From assembly GCA_040752005.1 (NCBI GenBank), contig JBFMFX010000001.1, positions 62,001 through 126,000 on the forward strand: 64,000 nucleotides of DNA, read 5' to 3'. Below the pieces are notes generated by a model. That model was not told the DNA's origin. It worked only from the letters and a program-made list of their open reading frames with translations, and searched no databases. This document shows, in pieces, positions 28,224 to 36,767 of this stretch. The DNA is from RBG-16-66-20 sp040752005. Its GTDB lineage: Bacteria > Pseudomonadota > Gammaproteobacteria > Burkholderiales > SG8-39. Every line of letters begins with the position of its first letter. Positions within the stretch are counted from its first letter, which is position 1. The position numbers and the translations under genes were made by a program.

Positions 28224-29462
28224 TTGCTCTACAGCCTGTACGAAGCGCAGCACAGCCTGCTCGCGCCCTGGCGCCATGCCGCCGAGGCGGCGCGCGGCTG
28301 GTTCGGCCACCGGTTCAGCCCGCTGGCGTGGGTGCCGGGAGCCCGGCGCCTTGCCGCCGGGAGCGACCTGTTCCTGCGCGTGACGCAGCGCTACGAGAAG
28401 CCGGCGTGGCGCATCCATGAAACGCGGGTCGGCGGGCAGGCGGTCCCGGTGGCGATCGAGACCGTGCTCGCGAAACCCTTCTGCCGCCTGATCCGGTTCC
28501 GGCGCGAGCTGGATTCGCCGCGGTCCGATCCGAAGGTGCTGGTGGTCGCGCCGCTCTCGGGACATCACGCGACGCTGGTGCGCGACACCGTGCGCGCGCT
28601 GCTCGCCGAGCACGAAGTCTGGGTGACCGACTGGGTGGACGCGCGCATGGTGCCGCTCGCCGCAGGGCCGTTTCACCTCGCCGACTACGTGGACACTGTG
28701 CGCGAGTTCATCCGGCTGCTGTCGCCCGAGCTGCACGTGATCTCGGTGTGCCAGCCGACGGTGCCGGTGCTCGCCGCGGTGGCGCTGATGGCCGAAGACG
28801 GCGACGCCGTGCCGCGCAGCATGGTGATGATGGGCGGGCCGATCGACGCGCGCCGCAGCCCGACTGCGGTGAACAGCCTCGCGCAGCGCAGGCCCTACTC
28901 CTGGTTCGAGCGCAACCTGATCGCGCGCGTTCCGGCGAAGTACCCGGGATTCATGCGCCGGGTGTACCCGGGGTTCCTTCAGCACCTCGGCTTCGTCGCG
29001 ATGAATCCGGCGCGGCACATGCAGGCACACTGGGACTATTTCCATCACCTGGTGCGGGGCGACGACGAATCGGCGGAAAAGCACCGCGAGTTCTACGACG
29101 AGTACAACGCGGTCCTCGATCTGCCGGCCGAGTATTACCTCGACACCGTGAAGACCGTGTTCCAGGAGTTCGCGCTGCCCAGGGGCCGTATGTTCGTGCG
29201 CGACCGGCGGGTCAGGCCGCAGCTCATACGGGACACGGCGCTCCTCACCATCGAGGGGGAACTCGACGACATCTCCGGCAACGGCCAGACCGAGGCGGCA
29301 CATGTGCTGTGCCTCAACATCCCGCGCGCGATGCGCGAGCACTACTGCGCGCCCGGCGTCGGCCACTACGGCATCTTTTCCGGCCGGCGCTGGCGCGAGA
29401 TGATCTATCCCCGGGTGCGCGACTTCATCCGCCGGCACGGCGCAGGCGGCTACAGCTCGTAG
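28224..29462 (+). CDS. phaZ: Intracellular polyhydroxybutyrate depolymerase
   Basis: 412 aa alpha/beta-hydrolase that mobilises native storage granules. In the PhaZa1 group the nucleophile is cysteine; here it is C176 in ISVCQPTVPVLA. The N-terminal MLYSLYEAQHSLLAPWR and the C-terminal CAPGVGHYGIFSGRRWRE (catalytic His) fit the family. The start is TTG at 28224. No PHA synthase lies in this window. Its last 13 bases overlap the cysB stop region on the other strand. Confidence 0.92.
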   Translation: MLYSLYEAQHSLLAPWRHAAEAARGWFGHRFSPLAWVPGARRLAAGSDLFLRVTQRYEKPAWRIHETRVGGQAVPVAIETVLAKPFCRLIRFRRELDSPRSDPKVLVVAPLSGHHATLVRDTVRALLAEHEVWVTDWVDARMVPLAAGPFHLADYVDTVREFIRLLSPELHVISVCQPTVPVLAAVALMAEDGDAVPRSMVMMGGPIDARRSPTAVNSLAQRRPYSWFERNLIARVPAKYPGFMRRVYPGFLQHLGFVAMNPARHMQAHWDYFHHLVRGDDESAEKHREFYDEYNAVLDLPAEYYLDTVKTVFQEFALPRGRMFVRDRRVRPQLIRDTALLTIEGELDDISGNGQTEAAHVLCLNIPRAMREHYCAPGVGHYGIFSGRRWREMIYPRVRDFIRRHGAGGYSS

Positions 29463-30394
29463 CGCGAGCCTTCCTGCTCCATCACCGTGCGCTCGACCAG
29501 CTCGCGAGAGAGATGGGGCGCGAACATTTCGATGAAGTCGTAGGCGTAGCGACGCAGGTACGCCCGGCGCCGGATGCCGAGGCGCGTGGTGCTGGAGGGA
29601 AACAGGTGCGCCGCGTCGAGCGCGCGCAACGGGCGGTCGCGACGGGGATCGAACGCCATCTTCGCCAGGATGCCGACGCCTAGCCCCAGCTCGACGTAGG
29701 TCTTGATGACGTCGGAGTCGAGTGCGGTCAGCACGACGTGCGGTGAGAGACCGCGCGCCTCGAACGCCCGGTTGACCACCGAGCGGCCGGCGAAGGCGAA
29801 ATCGTAGGTGACGATCGGAAACCGGGCGATCGCCTCCAGCGTGAGCGGCTTCGCCTTGAGCAGCGGATGGCCGGGCTTGACCACCACGCACCGGTTCCAC
29901 TGGTAGCAGGGCAACGAGACGAGCTCGGGATACTGCGCGATCGCCTCGGTGGCGATGCAGAAGTCGGCCTCGCCCGCGGCGACCTGCTCGCAGATCTGCG
30001 TCGGGTTGCCCTGGTGAATGACGAGATCCACCTTCGGGTAGCGACGCTTGAACAGCGCCACGGTGCGCGGCAGCGCGTAGCGCGCCTGGGTGTGGGTGGT
30101 GGCGATGGTGAGCGTGCCGAGCTTTTGCTGCGCGTAGTCCTCGCCGGCGCGCTTGAGGTTCGCCGCCTCGGCGAGCACGCGCTCGGCGATCGCGAGCACC
30201 GCGCGCCCCGGTTCGGTGAGCGCGGTGAGGCGCTTGCCGTGCCGGACGAAGATCTCGATCCCCAGCTCGTCCTCCAGCGCCTTGATCTGCCGGCTGACCC
30301 CGGGCTGCGAGGTGTAGAGCGCCTCGGCCGCCGCCGACACGCTCAGCTTGCGGCGGACCACCTCCACCAGGTAACGCAGCTGCCGCAGGGTCAT
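29450..30394 (-). CDS. cysB: CysB-type LysR regulator of sulfur assimilation
   Basis: 314 aa LysR-family activator. The N-terminal winged helix-turn-helix is VSAAAEALYTSQPGVSRQIK. The C-terminal effector domain would bind N-acetylserine or sulfate signals. The ATG at 30394 (MTLRQLRYLVEVVRRKLSVS) is chosen because CysB proteins start there. It is divergent from the sulfate assimilation operon across 70 AT-rich bases that probably hold its operators. Confidence 0.93.
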   Translation of the reverse strand: MTLRQLRYLVEVVRRKLSVSAAAEALYTSQPGVSRQIKALEDELGIEIFVRHGKRLTALTEPGRAVLAIAERVLAEAANLKRAGEDYAQQKLGTLTIATTHTQARYALPRTVALFKRRYPKVDLVIHQGNPTQICEQVAAGEADFCIATEAIAQYPELVSLPCYQWNRCVVVKPGHPLLKAKPLTLEAIARFPIVTYDFAFAGRSVVNRAFEARGLSPHVVLTALDSDVIKTYVELGLGVGILAKMAFDPRRDRPLRALDAAHLFPSSTTRLGIRRRAYLRRYAYDFIEMFAPHLSRELVERTVMEQEGSRYEL

Positions 30395-30464
30395 AACTTT
30401 TAGGCATACGAATCTAACATATTGGTCTTTGACTGCATAAGCGGTCCCGCTAGCATCGCCGGCC
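30395..30464. promoter_or_regulatory. Divergent cysB / cys-operon control region
   Basis: A 70-base gap that is clearly more AT-rich than its surroundings (for example TAGGCATACGAATCTAACAT). It separates cysB from the operon it is expected to activate. LysR regulators usually bind such regions, but I cannot define an exact CysB site by eye. Confidence 0.45.
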
Positions 30465-30704
30465 ATGGATGCGGGATTCGCGCTGCTCGGACTCGCGACC
30501 GGAACGCTCGTCGGCATGACGGGCGTCGGCGCAGGATCGCTGGTCACGCCGGCGCTCGCGCTCTCGGGCGTCCCGCCCGCGCTCGCCGTCGGTACCGACC
30601 TCGCGCATGCGGCGCTCGGCAAACCGTTCGGCGCGCTCGTGCGGCGGCTGCTTGCGCTCGCGCTGCTTGCGGCGGGCGCGCGCCTCGCGGCGGCGGCCGT
30701 CTAG
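30465..30704 (+). CDS. Shortened TauE/SafE-like protein (apparent internal deletion)
   Basis: 79 aa. The first 54 residues match the start of sulfite exporter TauE/SafE proteins (LVGMTGVGAGSLVTPALAL, then AVGTDLAHAALGKPFG). The last 25 resemble the final helix of the same family (LLALALLAAGARLAAAAV). Normal members have about 250 aa and seven or eight helices, so the middle is missing. The reading frame stays open and the stop lies 2 bases before cysI. It may be a decayed gene kept for coupling, or a mini-protein. Confidence 0.6.
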   Translation: MDAGFALLGLATGTLVGMTGVGAGSLVTPALALSGVPPALAVGTDLAHAALGKPFGALVRRLLALALLAAGARLAAAAV

Positions 30705-30706
30705 CC

Positions 30707-32455
30707 ATGTACGTGTACGACGAAATCGACCAGCGCATCGTCGAGGAGCGCGTGCGCCAGTTTCGCGACCAGACGCGGCGCTTTCTCGCGGGAAAGCTCT
30801 CTGAGGAAGACTTCCGGGCGCTCAGGCTGCGCAACGGCCTGTACATCCAGAAGTACGCGCCGATGCTGCGGATCGCGATCCCCTACGGGATGCTCTCGAC
30901 GCGGCAACTGCGCAGGCTCGCGGACATCGCGCGCCGCTTCGACCGCGGCTACGGGCACTTCTCGACGCGCCAGAACCTGCAGCTCAACTGGCCGCGGCTG
31001 GAAGACGTACCCGAGATCCTCGCCGAGCTCGCCACCGTACAGATGCACGCGATCCAGACCTCCGGCAACTGCGTGCGCAACATCACCACCGACCATCTGG
31101 CGGGGGTGGCCCGCGACGAGATCGTGGACTCGCTCGTCTGGTGCGAGATCGTGCGCCAGTGGGCCACACTGCACCCGGAGTTCACCTTCCTGCCGCGCAA
31201 GTTCAAGATCGCGGTGAACGGCGCGTCGGCCGACCGCGCCGCCACCTTCGTGCACGACATCGGCCTGCACGCCGTCCGAAAAACGGGGTCAGACCACGTT
31301 TGCCCTCCGCACGGGAAAACGGGGTCTGACCCTGATTTGGCGGGGGTGGGGTTTCGCGTCATCGTCGGCGGCGGGCTCGGCCGCACGCCGATGATCGGGC
31401 AGGTGATCCGCGAGTTCCTCCCCTGGCCGCACCTGCTGACCTACCTCGACGCGATCCTGCGCGTCTACAACCGCTTCGGCCGGCGCGACAACATCCACAA
31501 GGCCCGCATCAAGATCCTGGTGAAGGAGTGGGGGGTCGAGCGCTTCCGCGACGCGGTCGAGGCGGAATGGGCGCATCTGCGCGACGGTCCGGCGACGCTC
31601 ACCGAAGCCGAGGTGCGCCGGATCGAGTCCCGGTTCACGCGCCCGGCCTACGAACCGCTGCAGGACGTCGTCTTTCCTGACTCGACCGGCCCTTTCGCCG
31701 CCTGGCGGCGCCGCAACGTGCACGCGCACAAACAGCCGGGCTACGCGGCGGTGACGCTCTCGCTCAAGCGCACCGGCGTCGCGCCGGGCGATGTCACGTC
31801 CGAAGAGATGGAGGCGATCGCCGATCTCGCCGACCGCTACTCGCAAGGCGAGCTGCGCGTCACGCACGAGCAGAACCTGCTCTTTGCCGACGTGCGCCAG
31901 CGCGATCTGCCCGCGCTGTGGCAGGCGTTGCGCGATCGCGGCTTCGCGACCCCGAACGCGGGGCTCCTCACCAACATCATCGCCTGCCCCGGCGGTGACT
32001 ACTGCGCGCTCGCCAACGCCAAGTCCATTCCCGTGGCCGAGGCGATCCAGCGCCGCTTCGACGACCTCGACTACCTGTTCGACATCGGCGAACTCGACCT
32101 CAACATCTCCGGCTGCATGAACGCCTGCGGCCACCACCACATCGGGCACATTGGCATCCTGGGTGTGGACAAGAACGGCGCCGAGTACTACCAGATCGAG
32201 ATCGGCGGCAATCAGGGCGAGATCCGCCCAGGGGTACCCGCCGCCCTCGGCAAGGTGATCGGCCCGGCGTTCGCGCGCGCCGAGGTTCCGGACGTGATCG
32301 AGCGGCTGATCCGGACCTATCTCGCGCTGCGGGAAAGCGAGGAGGAGCGCTTCGTGGACGTCGTGCATCGTGTCGGCATCGAGCCTTTCAGGAGAAACGT
32401 GTATGGGAATCGTCATCAAGGGCGGGAAAATCGCGCCGAACCCGTCGCCGCCTGA
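30707..32455 (+). CDS. cysI: Sulfite reductase (siroheme/4Fe-4S hemoprotein, CysI-type)
   Basis: 582 aa enzyme reducing sulfite to sulfide. Ferredoxin-like half-domains precede the siroheme-binding segments. Cluster cysteines are in CPGGDYC (about residue 427) and CMNAC (about 470). The ATG at 30707 lies 2 bases after the TauE-like frame. About 21 residues at 191-211 (KTGSDHVCPPHGKTGSDPDL) come from an in-frame palindromic repeat (31277-31338) between HAVR and GVGFRVIVGGG, where homologues have only a few residues. The end overlaps the next gene by 53 bases. Confidence 0.92.
   Translation: MYVYDEIDQRIVEERVRQFRDQTRRFLAGKLSEEDFRALRLRNGLYIQKYAPMLRIAIPYGMLSTRQLRRLADIARRFDRGYGHFSTRQNLQLNWPRLEDVPEILAELATVQMHAIQTSGNCVRNITTDHLAGVARDEIVDSLVWCEIVRQWATLHPEFTFLPRKFKIAVNGASADRAATFVHDIGLHAVRKTGSDHVCPPHGKTGSDPDLAGVGFRVIVGGGLGRTPMIGQVIREFLPWPHLLTYLDAILRVYNRFGRRDNIHKARIKILVKEWGVERFRDAVEAEWAHLRDGPATLTEAEVRRIESRFTRPAYEPLQDVVFPDSTGPFAAWRRRNVHAHKQPGYAAVTLSLKRTGVAPGDVTSEEMEAIADLADRYSQGELRVTHEQNLLFADVRQRDLPALWQALRDRGFATPNAGLLTNIIACPGGDYCALANAKSIPVAEAIQRRFDDLDYLFDIGELDLNISGCMNACGHHHIGHIGILGVDKNGAEYYQIEIGGNQGEIRPGVPAALGKVIGPAFARAEVPDVIERLIRTYLALRESEEERFVDVVHRVGIEPFRRNVYGNRHQGRENRAEPVAA
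31277..31338. repeat. GGGTCAGACC-family element inserted in frame in cysI (locus 3)
   Basis: Two family half-units in inverted orientation: ACGGGGTCAGACCACGTTT (31283-31301) and ACGGGGTCTGACCCTGATTT (31319-31338). GGGTCAGACC (31286-31295) is the exact complement of GGTCTGACCC (31323-31332). The arms enclose a 27-base loop. No stop is created in the cysI frame. Confidence 0.85.
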
Positions 32456-32795
32456 CCTGGTGCTGGAGCCCACCGACGACCCGGTGGCGTTCGCCGGGCG
32501 GCTGGCGCAGGCGCGCGTCGTGGCGGTGCGGTTTGCGAAGTTCGGCGACGGCCGCGGCTACTCGATCGGGCGGCTGCTGCGCGAGCGCTGCGGCTACGCG
32601 GGCGAGCTGCGTGCCGTGGGCGAAGTGGCGCGCGATCACCTCTTCCTCATGGCGCAGTGCGGCTTCGACGCCTTCGAGCTGCGGGCGGGCGAGGACCCGC
32701 AGGAGGCGCTCGCCGCGCTGGCCGACTTCAGCGAGCTTTATCAGGCGAGCGCGGCGCAGCCGCTGCCGCTCTTTCGCCGCCGGAGAGCCGCATGA
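32403..32795 (+). CDS. DUF934 family protein
   Basis: 130 aa protein always found with CysI/CysH in proteobacteria. Recognisable parts are AQARVVAVRFAKFGDGRGYS and GYAGELRAVGEVARDHLFLM. A role in electron delivery or in assembly of sulfite reductase has been suggested from context only. It starts 53 bases inside the 3' end of cysI and its stop overlaps cysH by 4 bases. Confidence 0.9.
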   Translation: MGIVIKGGKIAPNPSPPDLVLEPTDDPVAFAGRLAQARVVAVRFAKFGDGRGYSIGRLLRERCGYAGELRAVGEVARDHLFLMAQCGFDAFELRAGEDPQEALAALADFSELYQASAAQPLPLFRRRRAA

Positions 32796-33505
32796 CGAGC
32801 ACGACAAAGGAGCGTGCGGCGCAGGAGCTGCTTGCGCGCGCAGCGCGCGAGCATGCGCCGGCGGCGCTCGCCTGCAGCCTCTCGGCTGAGGACATGGTGC
32901 TCACCGACCTGATCGCGCGCGCCCGCCTCGCCATCGAGATCTTCGTGCTCGACACCGGGCGGCTGCATGGCGACACGCTCGCCCTGATCCCGCAGATCGA
33001 GCGGCGCTACGGTCTCGCGGTGCGCGTCTACCGGCCGCAGCCCGAGGCGGTGGCGGCCTTTGTCGCGCGCTTCGGGCGCGACGCGTTCTACGCCAGCGCC
33101 GAGTTGCGCAAGCGCTGCTGCGAGATCCGCAAGGTCGAGCCGCTCGCCCGGGCCCTCGCCGGCAAGCGCGCCTGGATCACCGGACTGCGCCGCGAGCAGT
33201 CCGCGGGCCGCGCCGGCGTCGCGGTGGAGGAGTTCGACGCCGTGCACGGTCTGGCGAAGTTCAATCCGCTCGCCGAGTGGACCGAGGCCGAGGTGTGGGA
33301 CACCGTGCGCCGCAACGACGTGCCGGTGAACCCGCTCTACGAGCAGGGCTACCGCTCGATCGGCTGCGCGCCGTGCACGCGACCGGTGCTGCCGACCGAG
33401 GATCCGCGCGCCGGGCGCTGGTGGTGGGAGACCGCCGGTTCGAGCGAGTGCGGCCTGCACGTCGCGCCCGGCGGCAAGCTCGTGCGTGCGCGGGAGGCCG
33501 CATGA
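32792..33505 (+). CDS. cysH: Assimilatory adenylyl-sulfate (APS) reductase, CysH
   Basis: 237 aa PAPS/APS reductase. The paired cysteines KRCCEIRK and IGCAPC bind a 4Fe-4S cluster, the hallmark of the enzymes that reduce APS directly. The catalytic cysteine is in ECGLH near the C-terminus. No APS kinase gene is present in this cluster, in line with direct APS reduction. Start and stop overlap neighbours by 4 bases each. Confidence 0.93.
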   Translation: MTSTTKERAAQELLARAAREHAPAALACSLSAEDMVLTDLIARARLAIEIFVLDTGRLHGDTLALIPQIERRYGLAVRVYRPQPEAVAAFVARFGRDAFYASAELRKRCCEIRKVEPLARALAGKRAWITGLRREQSAGRAGVAVEEFDAVHGLAKFNPLAEWTEAEVWDTVRRNDVPVNPLYEQGYRSIGCAPCTRPVLPTEDPRAGRWWWETAGSSECGLHVAPGGKLVRAREAA

Positions 33506-34404
33506 AGCTCGAGCGCGGCCCTCTCGACTGGCTGGAGTCGGAGGCGATCTTCATCCTGCGCGAGGTCGCGGGAGAGTGCGCCAATCCGGTGCTGCTCTTC
33601 TCCGGCGGCAAGGACTCGATCGTGCTGACGCGCCTGGCCGAGAAGGCGTTTCGCCCGGCGCGGTTTCCGTTTCCGCTGCTGCACATAGACACCGGCCACA
33701 ATTTCCCCGAGGTGATCGCCTTTCGCGATGCGCGCGTCGCCGAGCTCGGCGAGCGCCTGATCGTGCGCTCGGTCGAGGATTCGATCGGCCGTGGCACCGT
33801 GCGGCTGCGCTCGCCCGGCGAAAGCCGCAACGCGGCGCAGTCGGTCACGCTGCTGGAGGCGATCGCCGAGTTCGGTTTCGACGCCGCGATCGGCGGCGCG
33901 CGCCGCGACGAGGAAAAGGCGCGCGCCAAGGAACGGATCTTTTCCTTTCGCGACGAGTTCGGGCAGTGGGATCCGCGCAACCAACGCCCGGAGCTGTGGG
34001 ATCTCTACAACGCGCGCGTGCGGCCCGGCGAGCATGTCCGCGTCTTTCCGATCTCCAACTGGACCGAGCTCGACGTCTGGCAGTACATCGAGCGCGAGCG
34101 GCTGGCAGTGCCCTCGATCTACTACGCGCACCGGCGGGCGGTCATGCGGCGCAAGGGCCTGCTCGTGCCGGTGACGCCGCTCACGCTGCCGCGCCCGGGC
34201 GAGGCGGTCGAGGAGCTGTGGGTGCGCTTTCGCACCGTGGGCGACATGACCTGCACCTGCCCGGTCGAATCGCGGGCGCGCACCGCGGCCGAGGTGATCG
34301 CCGAGACGGCCGCGAGCGCGGTCACCGAGCGCGGCGCCACCCGCCTCGACGACCACGCCTCCGAAAGCTCGATGGAGCGCAGAAAGCGCGAGGGCTACTT
34401 CTGA
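33502..34404 (+). CDS. cysD: Sulfate adenylyltransferase subunit 2
   Basis: 300 aa ATP pyrophosphatase subunit that forms APS from sulfate and ATP. The PP-loop is LLFSGGKDSIVL (about residues 30-41). QWDPRNQRPELWDLYN and GTVRLRSPGESRNAAQS are CysD signatures, and the C-terminus SSMERRKREGYF is typical. Its TGA overlaps the cysN ATG by one base. Confidence 0.95.
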   Translation: MKLERGPLDWLESEAIFILREVAGECANPVLLFSGGKDSIVLTRLAEKAFRPARFPFPLLHIDTGHNFPEVIAFRDARVAELGERLIVRSVEDSIGRGTVRLRSPGESRNAAQSVTLLEAIAEFGFDAAIGGARRDEEKARAKERIFSFRDEFGQWDPRNQRPELWDLYNARVRPGEHVRVFPISNWTELDVWQYIERERLAVPSIYYAHRRAVMRRKGLLVPVTPLTLPRPGEAVEELWVRFRTVGDMTCTCPVESRARTAAEVIAETAASAVTERGATRLDDHASESSMERRKREGYF

Positions 34405-35651
34405 TGGCGGGCGCAGGCGCGGCAGAGCGGGGCGTCGTTCGCTTCATCACCTGCGGCAGCGTGGACGACGGCAAGAGCACGCTGATCGGCCGGCTGCTGC
34501 ACGACACGCGTGCAGTCCTGCGCGACCAGCTTGCGGCGGTGGCGAGCGCTTCGCGCCGGCGCGGCCTGGCGATGCTCGATTTCTCGCTCCTCACGGACGG
34601 ACTGGAGGCCGAGCGCGCGCAGGGCATCACCATTGACGTCGCCTGGCGCTACTTCTGCACGCCGCGGCGCAGGTTCATCATCGCCGACACGCCCGGCCAC
34701 GAGCAGTACACGCGCAACATGGTGACCGCGGCCTCCACCGCGGACGCCGCGGTGATTCTGCTGGACGCGACCCGGGGCCTGCGTGCGCAGTCGCGGCGCC
34801 ATCTGCTGATCGCGCACCTGCTCGGCATCCGGCACGTGATCGTGGCGGTGAACAAGCTCGATCTCGCGGCCTACGCCCGCGAGGCGTTCGACGCGGTGCG
34901 CGAGGAGTTCGATCGCGTCGCCGCGAGCATCAAGGTCCCGGCGCCGCGCTTCATCCCGATCTCCGCGTTACACGGCGACATGGTGGTCGAGCGTGGCGCG
35001 CGCCTGGGCTGGTACGAAGGGCCGACGCTGCTCGAGGCGCTGGAGGCGATCGCGCCGCTCGAGACCGCGGCGGCACTGCCGCTGCGCTTTCCGGTGCAGC
35101 TCGTCTGCCGCGAGGGCGCGCGCGCCCTGATGGGGCGCGTCGCAGCCGGCACGGCGCGGCCGGGAATGGAAGTCGTGGCGCTGCCCTCCGGACGGCGCAC
35201 GCGGATCCGCGACGTCCGCCTGCCGGATCCGCGGCGCGAGCAGGCGGCGGCCGGCGACTCGGCGGCGATCGTGCTGGAGGACGAACTCGACGTCGCGCGC
35301 GGGGACATGATCGCCGACGCCGGATGCCCGCCGCGGCCGGCGCGCTCGTTCGAGGCGCGCCTGTGCTGGCTCGCCGAGGAGCCGCTCGATCCGCGCTCGC
35401 GCTATGCGCTCAAGCACACGACACGCACCCTCGCGGCGAAGTTCGCGTCGCTGGAAAGCCGCGTTGACGTGGATACGCTCGAGCCGCGGCCGGTGGTCGC
35501 GGGTGTGGGCGCGAACGACATCTTCCGCGCCCGGCTGGCGGCGCCTGCGCCGCTGTTCGCCGACGCCTATGCGCGCTGCCGCGCGACCGGCGCGTTCATC
35601 CTGATGGACGAGGCGACGCACCGCACCGTCGCCGCGGGGATGATCGAGTGA
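34404..35651 (+). CDS. cysN: Sulfate adenylyltransferase subunit 1 (GTPase)
   Basis: 415 aa elongation-factor-like GTPase that drives APS synthesis by CysD. G1 is GSVDDGKSTLIGRL, G2 region ERAQGITIDVA, G3 DTPGHEQY and G4 NKLD. The length shows there is no fused APS kinase (CysC) domain, in agreement with an APS-reducing pathway. The stop overlaps cobA by 4 bases. Confidence 0.95.
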   Translation: MAGAGAAERGVVRFITCGSVDDGKSTLIGRLLHDTRAVLRDQLAAVASASRRRGLAMLDFSLLTDGLEAERAQGITIDVAWRYFCTPRRRFIIADTPGHEQYTRNMVTAASTADAAVILLDATRGLRAQSRRHLLIAHLLGIRHVIVAVNKLDLAAYAREAFDAVREEFDRVAASIKVPAPRFIPISALHGDMVVERGARLGWYEGPTLLEALEAIAPLETAAALPLRFPVQLVCREGARALMGRVAAGTARPGMEVVALPSGRRTRIRDVRLPDPRREQAAAGDSAAIVLEDELDVARGDMIADAGCPPRPARSFEARLCWLAEEPLDPRSRYALKHTTRTLAAKFASLESRVDVDTLEPRPVVAGVGANDIFRARLAAPAPLFADAYARCRATGAFILMDEATHRTVAAGMIE

Positions 35652-36454
35652 GCGGCACCGTGTACCTGGTCGGCGCGGGGCCGGGCGCGCCCGACCTGCT
35701 CACCGTGCGGGCGGCGCGGCTGCTGGAACGGGCCGACGTCGTGTTGCATGACGCGCTCGTGCATCCGGCGACGCTTGCGCTTGCCGCGCGCGCCGAGAAG
35801 ATCCCGGTCGGCAAGCGCTGCGGCGCGCACGCGAGCGCGCAGCGCTTCATCAACAAGCGTCTGGCCGACGCAGCGCACAGGCATGCGGTGGTCGTGCGGT
35901 TGAAAGGAGGCGATCCGATGCTCTTCGCGCGCGCCGCCGAGGAGCTCGATTACCTGAGAGCGCGCGGCATCCGCGTGGAGGTGGTGCCCGGCGTCACCGC
36001 GGCCCTTGCGGCGGCCGCCGAGCTTGGCGCGCCGCTCACCCGCCGCGGCGCGGCGCGAAGCGTCCTGCTGGTCACGCCGCGCACCGGCGCCGGCGAGCGG
36101 CCGAACGAGTGGGCGACAGCGGCGGCTGCCGCCGACACCGTCGCGATCTACATGGGAGCGACCGAGGCCGGGCGCGTGTGCCGGGAGCTGATCGCCGCGG
36201 GCAGGCCGGCGGCGACGCCGGCGGTGCTCGTCGAGAACGCCTCGCTTTCCGGCGCGCGCTGCCTGCGCGGAACGCTCGCCGAGCTGCCGCGGCTTGCCGC
36301 GCGCGCGACGGGTGGCCCGGCGCTGATCCTCGTCGGCGAGGCCTGTCGCGCGGCCGCCGCCTCGCCGATAATCGGCGCATGGCCGAGCGAGCCCTCGTCC
36401 TCTTCGCCCACGGCGCGCGCGATCCCGGCTGGGCGGAACCGCTGCGCGCGCTGA
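35648..36454 (+). CDS. cobA: Uroporphyrinogen-III C-methyltransferase (siroheme synthesis)
   Basis: 268 aa SUMT that makes precorrin-2, precursor of the siroheme in CysI. Motifs: VYLVGAGPGAPDLLT, LKGGDPMLFARAAEE and VPGVTAALAAAAELGAPLTRRG. The GTG overlaps the cysN stop. After PALILVGEACR, where SUMT proteins usually end, the frame runs on for about 30 residues (ending GRNRCAR) through the start of the chelatase gene, an overlap of 76 bases in another frame. Confidence 0.93.
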   Translation: MSGTVYLVGAGPGAPDLLTVRAARLLERADVVLHDALVHPATLALAARAEKIPVGKRCGAHASAQRFINKRLADAAHRHAVVVRLKGGDPMLFARAAEELDYLRARGIRVEVVPGVTAALAAAAELGAPLTRRGAARSVLLVTPRTGAGERPNEWATAAAAADTVAIYMGATEAGRVCRELIAAGRPAATPAVLVENASLSGARCLRGTLAELPRLAARATGGPALILVGEACRAAAASPIIGAWPSEPSSSSPTARAIPAGRNRCAR

Positions 36455-36756
36455 AGGCGGAGCTGGAGGTGCGCCTGCCGGGCGAGCGCGTCGCGCTCGC
36501 TTTCCTTGAACGGATGCCACCGTCGCTTGCCGAGTGCGCCGGCGCGCTCTATGCCGAGGGCGTGCGCAGGCTTCGCGTCGTACCGGTCTTCTTCGGCGCC
36601 GGCGGCCATCTCAAGTCCGATCTGCCGCGCCTCGTCGGCGAGCTGGCCGCGCGCCACCCGGATCTTGCGATCGCCGTCGAGCCACCGATCGGCGAGCAAC
36701 CCGAAGTCATCGCGGCGATCGCCGGCGCGATCGCTCGCGGCGCCGCGCCGGCCTGA
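36379..36756 (+). CDS. Short CbiX/SirB-type sirohydrochlorin chelatase
   Basis: 125 aa, single-domain class II chelatase that would insert iron (or cobalt) into sirohydrochlorin. The active-site histidines are in LFAHGARDPGW and FFGAGGHLKSDLP. Length is about that of the short CbiX form. In context it should complete siroheme for CysI. A precorrin-2 dehydrogenase is not present in the window. The start is inside cobA. Confidence 0.87.
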   Translation: MAERALVLFAHGARDPGWAEPLRALKAELEVRLPGERVALAFLERMPPSLAECAGALYAEGVRRLRVVPVFFGAGGHLKSDLPRLVGELAARHPDLAIAVEPPIGEQPEVIAAIAGAIARGAAPA

Positions 36757-36767
36757 GCTTCCCGGCC

